A stretch of 64,000 nucleotides of DNA from Mycobacterium adipatum (GCF_001644575.1 NZ_CP015596.1:744001-808000); one strand, 5' to 3'. Shown: positions 17,401 through 26,357, counted from the stretch's first letter. The notes: generated by a model from the letters alone, not told the origin. Numbers and translations: made by a program.

Positions 17401-17723
17401 TCGGCGCACATCTGTGAGCCGGTGCGGCCGAGATCAGTGAAGTTACCTACGCATCGGAATGTATCGCGCGCACCGTAGCGCGGGTGGCGAGGTCGGTTGG
17501 GTGCCTCCGGGCGGCTGGCGCTGCCGACATTCCCCGCCCGTAAGTCTCTGTCCGGCTTGGCACCTTGGCGTGGCGCCAAACTGTGCCGTGCACAGGTCGG
17601 TAACCGCGGGGTCGGCAGTGTCGCTCAGCGCTGCAGGCACTGAGCATTGACCCAATACATTCCGGTCTGTATGTTACTGACGTCAGCGTCAACGCGCGTC
17701 ACCACCCGATCGGATCCAGGACA
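17401..17723. other. Intergenic region before the large surface protein
   Basis: 323 bp with no gene. It holds the promoter described separately (17647-17675) and an 8-bp palindrome TGACGTCA (17678-17685). Several open frames here are chance products. Confidence 0.5.
17647..17685 (+). promoter_or_regulatory. Strong sigma-70-like promoter with TGACGTCA at the start site
   Basis: TTGACC (17647-17652), a 17-bp spacer and TATGTT (17670-17675) form a near-consensus promoter. The expected +1 falls within the perfect palindrome TGACGTCA (17678-17685), a plausible repressor site. It points to the TTG-initiated surface-protein gene 40 bp downstream. Confidence 0.6.
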
Positions 17724-20624
17724 TTGGCTGCTCACCAGGAACCCGCGCCGGAGAACCCGGCCGCCGCTCACGCCGCACCGACAGCGTCCGACGACGGTCA
17801 CCCGCGCACGGCGCCGCCGCCCCTCGCCACCGTCGCGCACATCGGTAAGCGTGCCGCACAGGTCGGCGGGGTGGCGGTCGCTGCCTATGTCATCGCGGCC
17901 GTCGCGTCCGGACAAGCGGTAGCCGACGCCGACACCGCGAGTCAATCCGACTCCGTCTCGTCCTCCGCATCGCGGGATGCCGGGTCGCCCGACGATGACG
18001 ACGCCACCCGCCCGTCGCCTCCCGAACGGGACGGCACGGATCGGTCCGAGCGGGCAGAACTGTCAGCGGACCGCGCGGACATCGACGACGCGGATACCGA
18101 CGACGAGAACATCGCCTCCGACGATGCGCCGACACTGACCGGCGATCGCGACGACGACGAGGAGATCGGCGACGACACATCCGATACCGACGACCTCGCA
18201 AGCGAATTGGCCTCGCCCACCGCCCTCGACCAGGTGGCGGGACCGGCACCGACCGCGGGGTCGGATACGCCGGCGACCGCCGAGGACGTCGAACCAGCAC
18301 TGTCCGCCGATCCGGATCCGCTGCCGGCCGCATCATCGCCGGTCCTGACCGCCGTCACCGACGTGGACAGCGCCGTCGCCAACCCCGCCCCCGCGATCCC
18401 GAGCGCCGCGGCCACGGCGACGCCACCCGCGCCGCCGCAGGCCGACGTGGATTGGACCCTGCTCGGCTGGATCCGTCGCACGCTGTTCAACCGATCGCCG
18501 GTGATCGAGTACAGCACCAGCCTCAATCTGCAGGACGCGAGCAGCGGCGTCATCACCGGCAATATCGGGGCGGTGGACCCCGAGGGTGACCGGCTGACGT
18601 ACACACTGGTGACCGGCCCGCGTTCGGGCACCATCGTCATCGACGAGCTCACCGGGAACTTCACGTTCACGCCGGCCCCGGACCTCGCCGACTCCGGTGG
18701 CGTCGATTTCTTCACCGTCAAGGTCAGTGACGGCAAGGACCATCTGCTGTCGACGCTGTTCGCCCGTGATCGCGGCGTTCCGACCGCCCGGATTCCCGTC
18801 GTCGTCGCCGCGCTGTCGAGCACCGAATCGTCGGCACCCCCGCTGGAGACGTTCGAGGTGGAGAAGGTGATCACCTTCGATGTGCCGGAGGGCCACACCG
18901 TCACCGGCGCGGACCTGACGCCGGACGGCGAACACCTCCTCCTTGAGGTGAAGGTGGGCGGCAACACCCACATCGGCGTGTCGAATCTGGACGGCGGCGA
19001 GTACCAATGCCTTTCCTGCGGCCTGGTGCCCAACGCCACCAAGGCCCGGGTGCTGGAGGACAACAAGAGGATCTGGTTCGCCAACACCTCCGGACAGCAA
19101 TCCGCCGATGATCCGCTCGGAGGTGCCGGAGCGATCACCTACGCCGTGTTGGAGTGCGAAGGGTCGATCACGTCGTGCGGTGAGCGCACTGTCAAGAAGG
19201 TCGAGTTCCCCTCGGACGGGCGCTGGTTCGGCCTGCTGCCGACGCAGAACCGGGAGGCCAAGCCCGACCCGTTCGGTGAGTACGTCACCTGGACCGAGAA
19301 CACCATCTTCACCGGGCCGCGGATGAGCATCGCCAATCTGGTCGCCACCGAGAAGGGCTACACGCTCAAGGAACAGCGGATCTTCAGTCCGCAGTGGGAC
19401 GAAGGCACCGACTATGCGCTGGACTTCGCCAACGCCACCCGCTTCTACGAGGGCGCGAGCTGGCATGCGGGCGGGCGCTATCTGAAGTACCAGACGACCA
19501 CCACCGGCCTCAACTACGACATCTACCTGCTGGACACCCTCACCGGCGAGCGGCGCCAACTGACCAGCGACCTGGACTACAACGAATCCGGCGACGTCTC
19601 GCCGGACGGAAACTGGGTGTACTACAGCTCGGCGCGCGGCCTGGACCGCATGGATGTGTTCACCGCTCTGCAGCGGCCCTCGCTGCTCGACAGTGCGGCC
19701 TTCCCCCAGATCGGCAGGGTCAGCCTCTGGAACAACCGGCGCTCGATGAACGAGCCCTGGATGATGGACCTCTCTGCCGGTCAGCAACTGGGCGGCTACG
19801 CGGGCCAACCGATCGTCGTCGACCCCGACTGGACGATCCGCGGGTGGAGCTGGTTCCCCGACTCCACCCGTGCGGTGATCAACGAGCAGCAACGCCCCGA
19901 CGGCGCCACCCCCGGAGCTCCGGACACCCCGTGGCGCATCAGCATCATCAGCTTCCCCTCCCGCACGCCGACGGCGGCGCTGGAACCCGTGCACCAGGAT
20001 CCCGCCGCCATCGCCACGTGGTCGGTTCCGGTCAAGGACTACCACCCGATGATGGGGCGCCAAGTGGGGTCCCGGGAGCTCAAGGGCGCCTATTCGGGGA
20101 CCGCGACGCTGCGCTACGGCGGCATCTTCGCGTGGGGCAAGTATTCGGTGACCTATGAGAACTACTCCGACGACGGTAAGACCTTCATCAACGGCACCGA
20201 GAAGGTCACTGTCTTCAACCCGATGGGCAACTCCGTGTGGCAAGCCGATCTGACCAGCACGGGTGAGCGCACCGGCTATCTGGCGGGCACCATCAAGGTC
20301 GGCAAGTCCAACGCGTTCTCCGGTGAGGTGACCTCCGAGATCAACGGCGTGACCTACAGCGGCGTGCCCACCCAGGCCGAACTCCCCGCCATTACCCAGC
20401 CTCAGCTCGCGATCTCGGTGGCCGGCGACAGCGTTCGCGTCACCGCGTCCGTGGCGGAGGACGGTCAGCCCCGGCCGGTGCGCGGCGCCACCGTGACCGT
20501 CGGCGGGGTGACGACGACCACCGACGAGAACGGCTACGCCCACGTCGCATTCGTCCCCGGCGACACCATCACCGCGGTCGGAGGAGGGTTCCGCTCGGCC
20601 AGTCAGCTCGTGTCGCCCCTCTAG
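17724..20624 (+). CDS. Large exported surface protein: VCBS/cadherin-like domain plus predicted beta-propeller
   Basis: A 966-residue protein starting at TTG after CCAGGA. A positively charged stretch and hydrophobic segment (about 44-68) form a long-leader signal sequence. Residues about 70-250 are Asp/Ala/Pro-rich and disordered. A VCBS/cadherin-like domain follows (about 255-355: NRSPV, VDPEGDRLTYTLVTGP, LTGNFTFTPAPDLADSG). A region with WD40/TolB-like blade repeats (LTPDGEHLLLEV, VSPDGNWVYYSS, SWFPDSTRAVINEQQ) spans about 375-740. The C-terminus ends in an Ig/carboxypeptidase-regulatory-like domain (VRGATVTVGG, TDENGYAHVAF). No LPXTG anchor is seen. Function unknown. Confidence 0.8.
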   Translation: MAAHQEPAPENPAAAHAAPTASDDGHPRTAPPPLATVAHIGKRAAQVGGVAVAAYVIAAVASGQAVADADTASQSDSVSSSASRDAGSPDDDDATRPSPPERDGTDRSERAELSADRADIDDADTDDENIASDDAPTLTGDRDDDEEIGDDTSDTDDLASELASPTALDQVAGPAPTAGSDTPATAEDVEPALSADPDPLPAASSPVLTAVTDVDSAVANPAPAIPSAAATATPPAPPQADVDWTLLGWIRRTLFNRSPVIEYSTSLNLQDASSGVITGNIGAVDPEGDRLTYTLVTGPRSGTIVIDELTGNFTFTPAPDLADSGGVDFFTVKVSDGKDHLLSTLFARDRGVPTARIPVVVAALSSTESSAPPLETFEVEKVITFDVPEGHTVTGADLTPDGEHLLLEVKVGGNTHIGVSNLDGGEYQCLSCGLVPNATKARVLEDNKRIWFANTSGQQSADDPLGGAGAITYAVLECEGSITSCGERTVKKVEFPSDGRWFGLLPTQNREAKPDPFGEYVTWTENTIFTGPRMSIANLVATEKGYTLKEQRIFSPQWDEGTDYALDFANATRFYEGASWHAGGRYLKYQTTTTGLNYDIYLLDTLTGERRQLTSDLDYNESGDVSPDGNWVYYSSARGLDRMDVFTALQRPSLLDSAAFPQIGRVSLWNNRRSMNEPWMMDLSAGQQLGGYAGQPIVVDPDWTIRGWSWFPDSTRAVINEQQRPDGATPGAPDTPWRISIISFPSRTPTAALEPVHQDPAAIATWSVPVKDYHPMMGRQVGSRELKGAYSGTATLRYGGIFAWGKYSVTYENYSDDGKTFINGTEKVTVFNPMGNSVWQADLTSTGERTGYLAGTIKVGKSNAFSGEVTSEINGVTYSGVPTQAELPAITQPQLAISVAGDSVRVTASVAEDGQPRPVRGATVTVGGVTTTTDENGYAHVAFVPGDTITAVGGGFRSASQLVSPL

Positions 20625-20742
20625 GCGAGCGCGGCTCACCGGCGGCCGCCTCACCTGGTCGGGTGGACATCGCCACCGCCAGTTCGTAGCCTGTCCGAGA
20701 CGTCGAAGCCGGGCCGGGATCGGTCCTTGACCGCGAAGGGCC

Positions 20743-21849
20743 GTGACTAGCCGTATGACCCGGGTGCGCCACACACTCCGGCGAATGACGGTCGGATCAG
20801 CGGCAACCCTGCTGGCACTGGCCGTGACGATGAGCGATGTCAACGCCGACCCGGCGGCTGACGCGCTGGCCGAACTCCGCGAGTTGTCCGCGCAGGCGGT
20901 GCAGAGTCGCGAGGCGGTCACCAGCGCCCAACGCCAGGTGGATGCCACCCTGGCCACCCAGATCGCGGCCGACAACCGTCACCGCGCCGACCTGGCCACC
21001 CTGGAAGCGGCGACCGCGCAGCTGGCGCCCTATCAGGACGCCGCGGATCGCGTCGCCGCCATGACCTATATGAACGGTGGTACCGGGCAGCTGGCGGCCG
21101 TGCTGACCGCCGGCTCACCGCAACAGTTGATCGACAAGATGGCACTGCACCGAGCGGTGGCCGCTCAGACCGCCGACCAGATGGCGGCGTTGAAACCGGC
21201 ACGGGAGCGCGCGGCCGCCGCGGTCCAGGCCTCGGAGCGTTCCGCCGCCGGTGCACGGGCCGCGGCCGAACAGGCCGCCGCCGTGCGCGCCGAACTGCAG
21301 GCCAAGCTCAGCGAGATGTTGAAGCAGATCGCGGCCGCGGAGGCGCAGTATGCGGCGTTGACCCCGCAACAGCAGGCCGTGGTCGACAACGCCCCGCCGC
21401 CGCCGGCGGCCCCAGCTCCGGCCCCGACCGATCCGGCCATCGTCGCGATGCCCCCCGCACCGTCCCTCGCGGCCGCCGTCATGGATATCCCGGAGGCGGC
21501 GTTGCCCGTGGGCGTCGCCAACGAGGCGGGTCTGCAGCCCAATGCGATCCTGGCGGCCCGGGCCGTCAGTGCACAGTTCCCGCAGATCGGCGAGATCGGC
21601 GGCGTCCGGCCGGACTCGAAGCCCTGGCATCCGAGCGGCCTGGCGATCGACATCATGATCCCGAACTCCGGGAGCCCCGAGGGCATCGCGCTCGGTGATC
21701 AGATCATGGCGTTCGCGATGAACAACGCGGCCCGGTTCGGGCTCCAGGATGTGATCTGGCGCGGCACCTACTACACGCCGGCCGGTCCGCAGGCCTCGGG
21801 ATACGGCCACTTCGACCATGTGCACATCACGGTGACGCCCCGCCGCTGA
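20743..21849 (+). CDS. Secreted coiled-coil cell-wall protein with C-terminal VldE/peptidoglycan-associated-like domain
   Basis: A 368-residue protein. A signal peptide (about 15-36, ending DVNADPAA) is followed by a long Ala/Gln-rich coiled coil (about 38-205), a Pro/Ala linker (about 220-250) and a conserved C-terminal domain (about 255-368; AVSAQFPQIGEIGGVRPD, HPSGLAIDIMIPN, GYGHFDHVHITV). The coiled coil resembles the N-terminal regulatory part of RipA/RipC-type hydrolases, but the C-terminal NlpC/P60 domain is replaced. The HPSGLAID and HFDHVHI histidines recall metal-dependent D-Ala-D-Ala peptidases. GTG start. Confidence 0.75.
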   Translation: MTSRMTRVRHTLRRMTVGSAATLLALAVTMSDVNADPAADALAELRELSAQAVQSREAVTSAQRQVDATLATQIAADNRHRADLATLEAATAQLAPYQDAADRVAAMTYMNGGTGQLAAVLTAGSPQQLIDKMALHRAVAAQTADQMAALKPARERAAAAVQASERSAAGARAAAEQAAAVRAELQAKLSEMLKQIAAAEAQYAALTPQQQAVVDNAPPPPAAPAPAPTDPAIVAMPPAPSLAAAVMDIPEAALPVGVANEAGLQPNAILAARAVSAQFPQIGEIGGVRPDSKPWHPSGLAIDIMIPNSGSPEGIALGDQIMAFAMNNAARFGLQDVIWRGTYYTPAGPQASGYGHFDHVHITVTPRR

Positions 21850-21850
21850 T

Positions 21851-22630
21851 TCAGGGGTGCTTGTTCCATTGGCCGCAGTCCTGGGCCAGCACATCGTTGA
21901 CGTCCACGCGGATGCCGCCGACAACCGGCCCCGGATTCGAGGCCGTGTCGATGACGCGTTGGTAGAGCACGGCGGCCGGATGGATCTGGCCCTTGGACCA
22001 GGACCGGGTCTGCCAGATCCAGGCCTTGCCGGGCGAGCTCGACCTGCCGATGACGCCGTCTTCGATGGCCCACTGGCAGGGGTTCACACCGGCGTAGATG
22101 CCGGTACGCATTTCGCCGATCACCGCGTTGATCCCGCGAAACCACGGCAGTGCCAGGTTGTTCCAGGTGCCGCGGTCGATATCGTCATCGACGCTGAAGA
22201 AGATCGGTGCGCTCTTTCCGCCACCTGCCGCGGTGTGCAATGCCCAGGCGGTCTTGGCGTCGGCGACGCCGCCGGCGTACCCGCGGGTGAAATCCGAAGG
22301 CGCTGTCCCCCCGGGCTTTCCGTACTGGTAGTTGCTCACGATGATCAACCCGGCCGCGGTCAACTGCTGGGCATAGGGCAGCGTGATGGGTTTGGCTCCG
22401 AACGACGAGCCCGGGCGTGAGGTGGACACGTAGTTGATCACCCCGGCATGCCCGGCCGCCCGGATGTCCTGGGCCGGAATCTGGCGCATCGCATAGTCGA
22501 TCAGCGTGGGTGCCGCGGCCGCGGCGGTGGGCGCGTGGGCCAGCGATGCCGCGCCGAGACCGGCGGCTGCGGACACCGCTGCGGCATAGCGCAGGGCGTC
22601 ACGGCGGGAGACCGCGCGCGAATCCGGCAT
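21851..22630 (-). CDS. Tat-exported DUF1906 (Rv2525c-like) glycoside-hydrolase-like protein
   Basis: A 259-residue protein. A twin-arginine signal SRRDALRY (8-15) with a hydrophobic stretch ends near ALAHAPTAAAA. The mature part is a TIM-barrel-type DUF1906 domain: LIDYAMRQIPAQDIRAAGHAG, GAKPITLPYAQQL, IFFSVDDDIDRGTWNNLALPW, GIYAGVNPCQWA and AWIWQTRSWS. The M. tuberculosis relative Rv2525c is Tat-exported and linked to cell-wall phenotypes. It lies convergent with the coiled-coil wall protein, two bases away. Confidence 0.85.
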   Translation of the reverse strand: MPDSRAVSRRDALRYAAAVSAAAGLGAASLAHAPTAAAAAPTLIDYAMRQIPAQDIRAAGHAGVINYVSTSRPGSSFGAKPITLPYAQQLTAAGLIIVSNYQYGKPGGTAPSDFTRGYAGGVADAKTAWALHTAAGGGKSAPIFFSVDDDIDRGTWNNLALPWFRGINAVIGEMRTGIYAGVNPCQWAIEDGVIGRSSSPGKAWIWQTRSWSKGQIHPAAVLYQRVIDTASNPGPVVGGIRVDVNDVLAQDCGQWNKHP

Positions 22631-22722
22631 GGCCGGATGTTAACAGAGTGATCGTTGTGAAGAATGTGACCTGGCCGGGGTGGTCGCGGCGAATTTACGC
22701 GTGCGACAGCCCGGTGCGAGCC

Positions 22723-23904
22723 TCAGCGACGGGACGCATTGGTGGTCACCGGCCTGCGGACAGCCGCGCCGACGAGGTGGCGGCGCAGGCGGCCGTCCGC
22801 GATCCGGAACAGGCGGGCCATGGCCACGGCGGTCCCGCGGACATCGTCGCGCGCGGTCAGGTAGGTCCACCGGTGCTCGGCCGGGAGAGCGAAGAACGTC
22901 TCGAAGAACGCAGGCACATCCGCGGGGGGCATCTGCAACAGCGCCTCCAAGCCGATCCGGCGGAAGCGGTGGATCGCGCGCGCCGAGCGCGACCAGACGA
23001 TGTCGCGCGCCGCAGCCAGCGCGGCATCCGGGCCGGCCGGCAGCCCGGTGGCGAGCGCCGTGGCCACCCGTGGGGCCAGCCTCAGCGACGCGGCGACACT
23101 GAATCCGGTCGCCGGGTGGATCAGCGGCGCGGCCGCGCCGAATCCGAGTGCGCCCGCACCGCGGTACCGCGGCTGATCGAGCGGAAACGAAACCCTCTCG
23201 CTGCGTGCGCCTTCCGGTACGGGCACGCCGTGCCGGGCCAGCCGGGCATGCAACCGGCTGCGCAGCGCCGACAACGGCAACCCCGGTCGGCGGGCCAGCG
23301 AGGTCTCCTCCACCAGCACCTGCCCGCCGCCCAGCGGCACGGCGTACAGGAAGGTCGGCCAACCGGTCTCGCCGTGGTCGGCACGCCAGTCCATGAACAG
23401 CGCCGTCCCGGGCTCGGTGAACGGCGCCGCCACCGCCTCGTCGACCACCAGACCGTACGCCGTCTGTTCGGCAGGCACCCGGCGCGCCCCGGCGGGATCG
23501 AGGGGTCGAGCCCGACCCCCCGCATCGACGACCACCGCGGCGCGCAGCTCGGATCCGTCGGCCAGGGCGACCACACCAGGGCGCGGCGAGCCGACCGCCC
23601 GCCCGGTGCTGATGTGCACCCCGGTGAGCCGGTCGGCGAGATGCCGGTGCAGGGCGGGCACATCGAGAACGGCGTACTCCCAACCCAAGCGGTGCTCGGT
23701 CAGCGCGATCACCCGGCCCGCCGCCCGTGCCGACACCACGGATTCCGGCAGGTCCGGCGGTAGTTCCTGACTCCACATCCCGTAGGTGGCCGTCCACGGC
23801 CGGTCGGGGGAGGGGTCCAGCAACCCGGTGTCCAGCCCCAGTCGCGCGCATTCCGCCGCCAACGCCATGCCTGCGGGTCCGCCGCCCACGACCAGGATGT
23901 CCAT
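22723..23904 (-). CDS. Lycopene cyclase family flavoprotein
   Basis: A 393-residue FAD-dependent protein. It starts MDILVVGGGPAGMALAAEC (dinucleotide-binding motif at 6-11) and has GLLDPSPDRPWTATYGMW, the region typical of CrtL/CrtY lycopene cyclases, plus FLYAVPLGGGQVLVEETSLA and FGAAAPLIHPATGFSVAASL, both diagnostic. It would cyclise lycopene ends to beta-ionone rings. No phytoene synthase or desaturase gene lies nearby. An alternative GTG start at 23931 adds nine residues; no clear ribosome site favours either. Confidence 0.85.
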   Translation of the reverse strand: MDILVVGGGPAGMALAAECARLGLDTGLLDPSPDRPWTATYGMWSQELPPDLPESVVSARAAGRVIALTEHRLGWEYAVLDVPALHRHLADRLTGVHISTGRAVGSPRPGVVALADGSELRAAVVVDAGGRARPLDPAGARRVPAEQTAYGLVVDEAVAAPFTEPGTALFMDWRADHGETGWPTFLYAVPLGGGQVLVEETSLARRPGLPLSALRSRLHARLARHGVPVPEGARSERVSFPLDQPRYRGAGALGFGAAAPLIHPATGFSVAASLRLAPRVATALATGLPAGPDAALAAARDIVWSRSARAIHRFRRIGLEALLQMPPADVPAFFETFFALPAEHRWTYLTARDDVRGTAVAMARLFRIADGRLRRHLVGAAVRRPVTTNASRR

Positions 23905-24038
23905 CGCGGGCAGCCGTGGTCCGAAGGTCACAGTCGAACCCTACGCACGCAGCGTTCGCGTGAACATAATGTGCGCAACCTGGCGGCGCGGCGTCCGGGC
24001 CTCGACGATGGAACCGAGCAATCGTCGAGGGAGAGGTC

Positions 24039-24905
24039 GTGAGCGTGGTCTCAGCGCAGGTCGCCGAACGCATCCGCAAACCACACTGGTCGTTGGCCCG
24101 GACGTGGTTGTTGCAGCCGGGCACCCCGGGCGGGGAGGCGGTGTTCGACACCGTGGTCGAGGGCAACGCCGATGTCGTGGTCCTCGACATCGAGGACGGA
24201 TTGCCCGATGCGCAGAAGCCGGCGGGCCGCCGCGCTGTCGCGCAGTGGCTGTCCGGCACCGGGCGGGCGTGGGTTCGGATCAACGCCGTCGATACCCCGT
24301 TCTGGGCGGCTGATCTGGATGCCCTGGGCGGCGTCCCTGGCGTGGCCGGGGTGATGCTGGCCAAGACCGAGTCCGCCGCGGACATCGCCGCCACCGTGCA
24401 GCGGTTGCCGGCGGACACGCCGGTGGTGGCGTTGATCGAGTCCGCTCTCGGTATCGAGTCGGCGTTCGACATCGCGCGGGCCCCGGGATGTAGTCGTATC
24501 GCGTTCGGTGTCGGCGATTTCCGCCGCGACACCGGGATGAGCGATGACCCCGCGGTGCTGGCCTACCCCAGGGCCAGGCTGGTCATCGGCAGCCGGGCCG
24601 CGGGGCTGCCGGCACCGATCGACGGGCCCACGCTGCGCACCGCGGCCAACCGGCTGGCCCGGGAGACGGCGGTGGCCAAGGCCGCCGGGATGACGGGGCG
24701 GCTGTGCCTGGATCTCGCCCACGCCGAGACGATCAACCGGCTGCTCAGCCCGTCGCCGCTGGAGATCGACGAGGCGCGCGGCACGCTCGACCGGCTGGAC
24801 GCACCCAACGGCCCCTATGACGGCAGCGTCGGGCCTACCCGGGCGCGCGCCGAAGCCGTGCTCGACCTCGCCTGCAAGCTCGGCCTCATCCCGCGCCGAG
24901 CCTGA
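24039..24905 (+). CDS. HpcH/HpaI aldolase / citrate-lyase-beta-like CoA-ester lyase
   Basis: A 288-residue TIM-barrel protein of the CitE family. LARTWLLQPGTPGGEA, VVLDIEDGLPDAQK, WVRINAVDTPFW, VMLAKTESAADI, PVVALIESALGIESAFDIA and IAFGVGDFRRD carry the conserved Arg, Glu and Asp that bind Mg and the acyl group. Stand-alone CitE-like proteins in mycobacteria cleave CoA esters such as citramalyl-CoA or malyl-CoA; the substrate here is open. GTG start with GGGAGAGG upstream. The 3' end overlaps the GAF-EAL gene by 20 bp. Confidence 0.82.
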   Translation: MSVVSAQVAERIRKPHWSLARTWLLQPGTPGGEAVFDTVVEGNADVVVLDIEDGLPDAQKPAGRRAVAQWLSGTGRAWVRINAVDTPFWAADLDALGGVPGVAGVMLAKTESAADIAATVQRLPADTPVVALIESALGIESAFDIARAPGCSRIAFGVGDFRRDTGMSDDPAVLAYPRARLVIGSRAAGLPAPIDGPTLRTAANRLARETAVAKAAGMTGRLCLDLAHAETINRLLSPSPLEIDEARGTLDRLDAPNGPYDGSVGPTRARAEAVLDLACKLGLIPRRA

Positions 24906-26178
24906 CCGGCTGCCCGAGCAAGAAGCCCTGACCGCACTGAATGCCCAGCGCCTGCAATGCGCGCATCTGCTCGGGGTTCTCGATCGCCTCGGCGATCGTG
25001 GCTGAGCCCAGCTCGCCCGCGAGTTGCACGATGGAGGTGGCCAGCGCCCGTTTGACGGGATCGTTCTCGATATCGGCGGTGAGCTCGCCGTCGATCTTGA
25101 TCATGTCGGGTCGGAGCCGCAGGAGCTGGGTGAAACTGGCGAAACCGGCCCCGGCATCGTCGATGGCCAGGCGGATGCCTTTGTCCCGCAACGGTTTCAA
25201 TCGGGCGGCGAAGTCCTCGGGAAACGGCTCGTGTTCGGTGATCTCCACCACGAGGCGATGCTCGGCGGATGTGAGGATCTCTTGCACCGTCGGGTCGAGA
25301 ACGGTCAGCGGACTCAGATTGACCGCGACAAAACAATCGTTCGGGATGGTCCGCGCGTCGGAGAGGATCCGCCGAAGGGCCAACAGTTCCAGTGGATAGC
25401 TGCGGCCGAGCTGGCGTGCGGTGTCGAACCAACGGGCGGGGTTGGGCTCTGGCTGCGCCGGAAAACGGGACAGCCCCTCGAATCCGAGCGTCTCGCCGGT
25501 GGCCAGGTCGATGATCGGTTGGAAGACCGGTAGCAGCTCGGACGGCGTTGCCAGCACCGCGTCGAGCTGATCGTGCAAGTGATCCTGGCGCAGGGCCTCG
25601 GGCAGCAACACCGACGCCAGGAACCGCGCGGCCGTGTCGGCGTTCGGCGTGCGGGGGTCGCCGAGCAGGTCGTCGAGCAGCCGCGACAGCTCCGCGTGGG
25701 AGTCGATCAAGGCCGAGACGAACTCGCTGATCGAGGTGATGGCGAGAATGTCGGCGTCGTTGAACCGGTTGGCCTCGGTGGCCGTAACGGATAGGGCGCC
25801 GACCGCGGCGCCGTTGTGCATCAACGGGATCACCACCAGCGAGTGAATACCCAGCCGGTTGCCGATTTCGCGGACCTGGGGGGTCAGCGACATATCGGTC
25901 GAGGTTTCGTGGCTGACCTGGGGTTGCCCGGTGGCGATCGCTCGGCCCTGGAAGGTGTCCTCGGCGGGAAGCACCAGGCCGAGCAGGGACGCCACCAGCC
26001 CGTGCGCCGACACGACGACGAATTTCTCGTCCTGGGTGTAGATGCTGATGGCCGCGCCGTCGGCCTTGGGAGTGAACAGGCAGGTCTGCTCGGCGATCCT
26101 GCTCATCAGCGACACCGGATCCAGAGAGTCCGCAAGGACTGTCGCCAGCTTGTGCATCGAGCCCCATCTCGACGGCAT
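24886..26178 (-). CDS. GAF-EAL protein, cyclic-di-GMP phosphodiesterase candidate
   Basis: A 430-residue soluble protein. A GAF sensor (about 13-165) is followed by an EAL domain (about 200-425). The signature is changed to FEGL (Glu234 kept, Ala to Gly), and the remaining site residues appear present: Asn287, Glu312, Asp340-Asp341 (DDAGAG for DDFGxG), Lys361, Glu397, Glu400 and Gln417. No GGDEF domain or membrane helix is seen. It could hydrolyse c-di-GMP under GAF-ligand control, or be a c-di-GMP sensor. An alternative Met at 26157 removes seven residues. Confidence 0.85.
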   Translation of the reverse strand: MPSRWGSMHKLATVLADSLDPVSLMSRIAEQTCLFTPKADGAAISIYTQDEKFVVVSAHGLVASLLGLVLPAEDTFQGRAIATGQPQVSHETSTDMSLTPQVREIGNRLGIHSLVVIPLMHNGAAVGALSVTATEANRFNDADILAITSISEFVSALIDSHAELSRLLDDLLGDPRTPNADTAARFLASVLLPEALRQDHLHDQLDAVLATPSELLPVFQPIIDLATGETLGFEGLSRFPAQPEPNPARWFDTARQLGRSYPLELLALRRILSDARTIPNDCFVAVNLSPLTVLDPTVQEILTSAEHRLVVEITEHEPFPEDFAARLKPLRDKGIRLAIDDAGAGFASFTQLLRLRPDMIKIDGELTADIENDPVKRALATSIVQLAGELGSATIAEAIENPEQMRALQALGIQCGQGFLLGQPVRLGAG

Positions 26179-26232
26179 CGTGTGTCCCGCTATTTCACAT
26201 CACGTTCGGGCCTGCGGCGCGGTGAAACGCTA

Positions 26233-26262
26233 AAACCGGCGCGCACCGAGACAAACCGGCGC
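26233..26262. repeat. Direct repeats AAACCGGCGC, 20 bp apart
   Basis: AAACCGGCGC occurs at 26233-26242 and 26253-26262, exactly two helical turns apart, between the divergent GAF-EAL gene and the fructose operon. The arrangement fits a dimeric activator or repressor site on one DNA face. Which gene it serves is unknown. Confidence 0.35.
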
Positions 26263-26280
26263 ATTTTGCGAAAGCGCATG

Positions 26281-26294
26281 CGCAAGCGCTTGCG
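26281..26294. promoter_or_regulatory. LacI-type operator of the fructose operon
   Basis: CGCAAGCGCTTGCG is a perfect 14-bp palindrome. Its core AAGCGCTT fits the LacI/GalR consensus AANCGNTT with the central CpG. A second, weaker half-site (GAAAGCGCATG) lies just upstream at 26270-26280. A -10-like TATGCT at 26300-26305 begins six bases after the palindrome, so binding would block RNA polymerase. The LacI gene of the same operon is the likely ligand. Confidence 0.65.
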
Positions 26295-26357
26295 TCCCTT
26301 ATGCTCCTCCTCACCGCGTGATGCGATCCGCGTCACACCGAGGACAAGGGAGTCCGC

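Noticed and set aside
18333..20975. An 880-codon open frame antisense to the large surface protein
   Set aside because: It mirrors the real gene, is rich in Arg, Gly and Ala, and shows no domain. Long antisense frames are expected in GC-rich DNA.
22640..24532. A 630-codon minus-strand frame spanning the lyase and cyclase genes
   Set aside because: Its content is shifted-frame sequence of the lycopene cyclase and antisense of the lyase, with low-complexity Arg/Ala/Gly composition.
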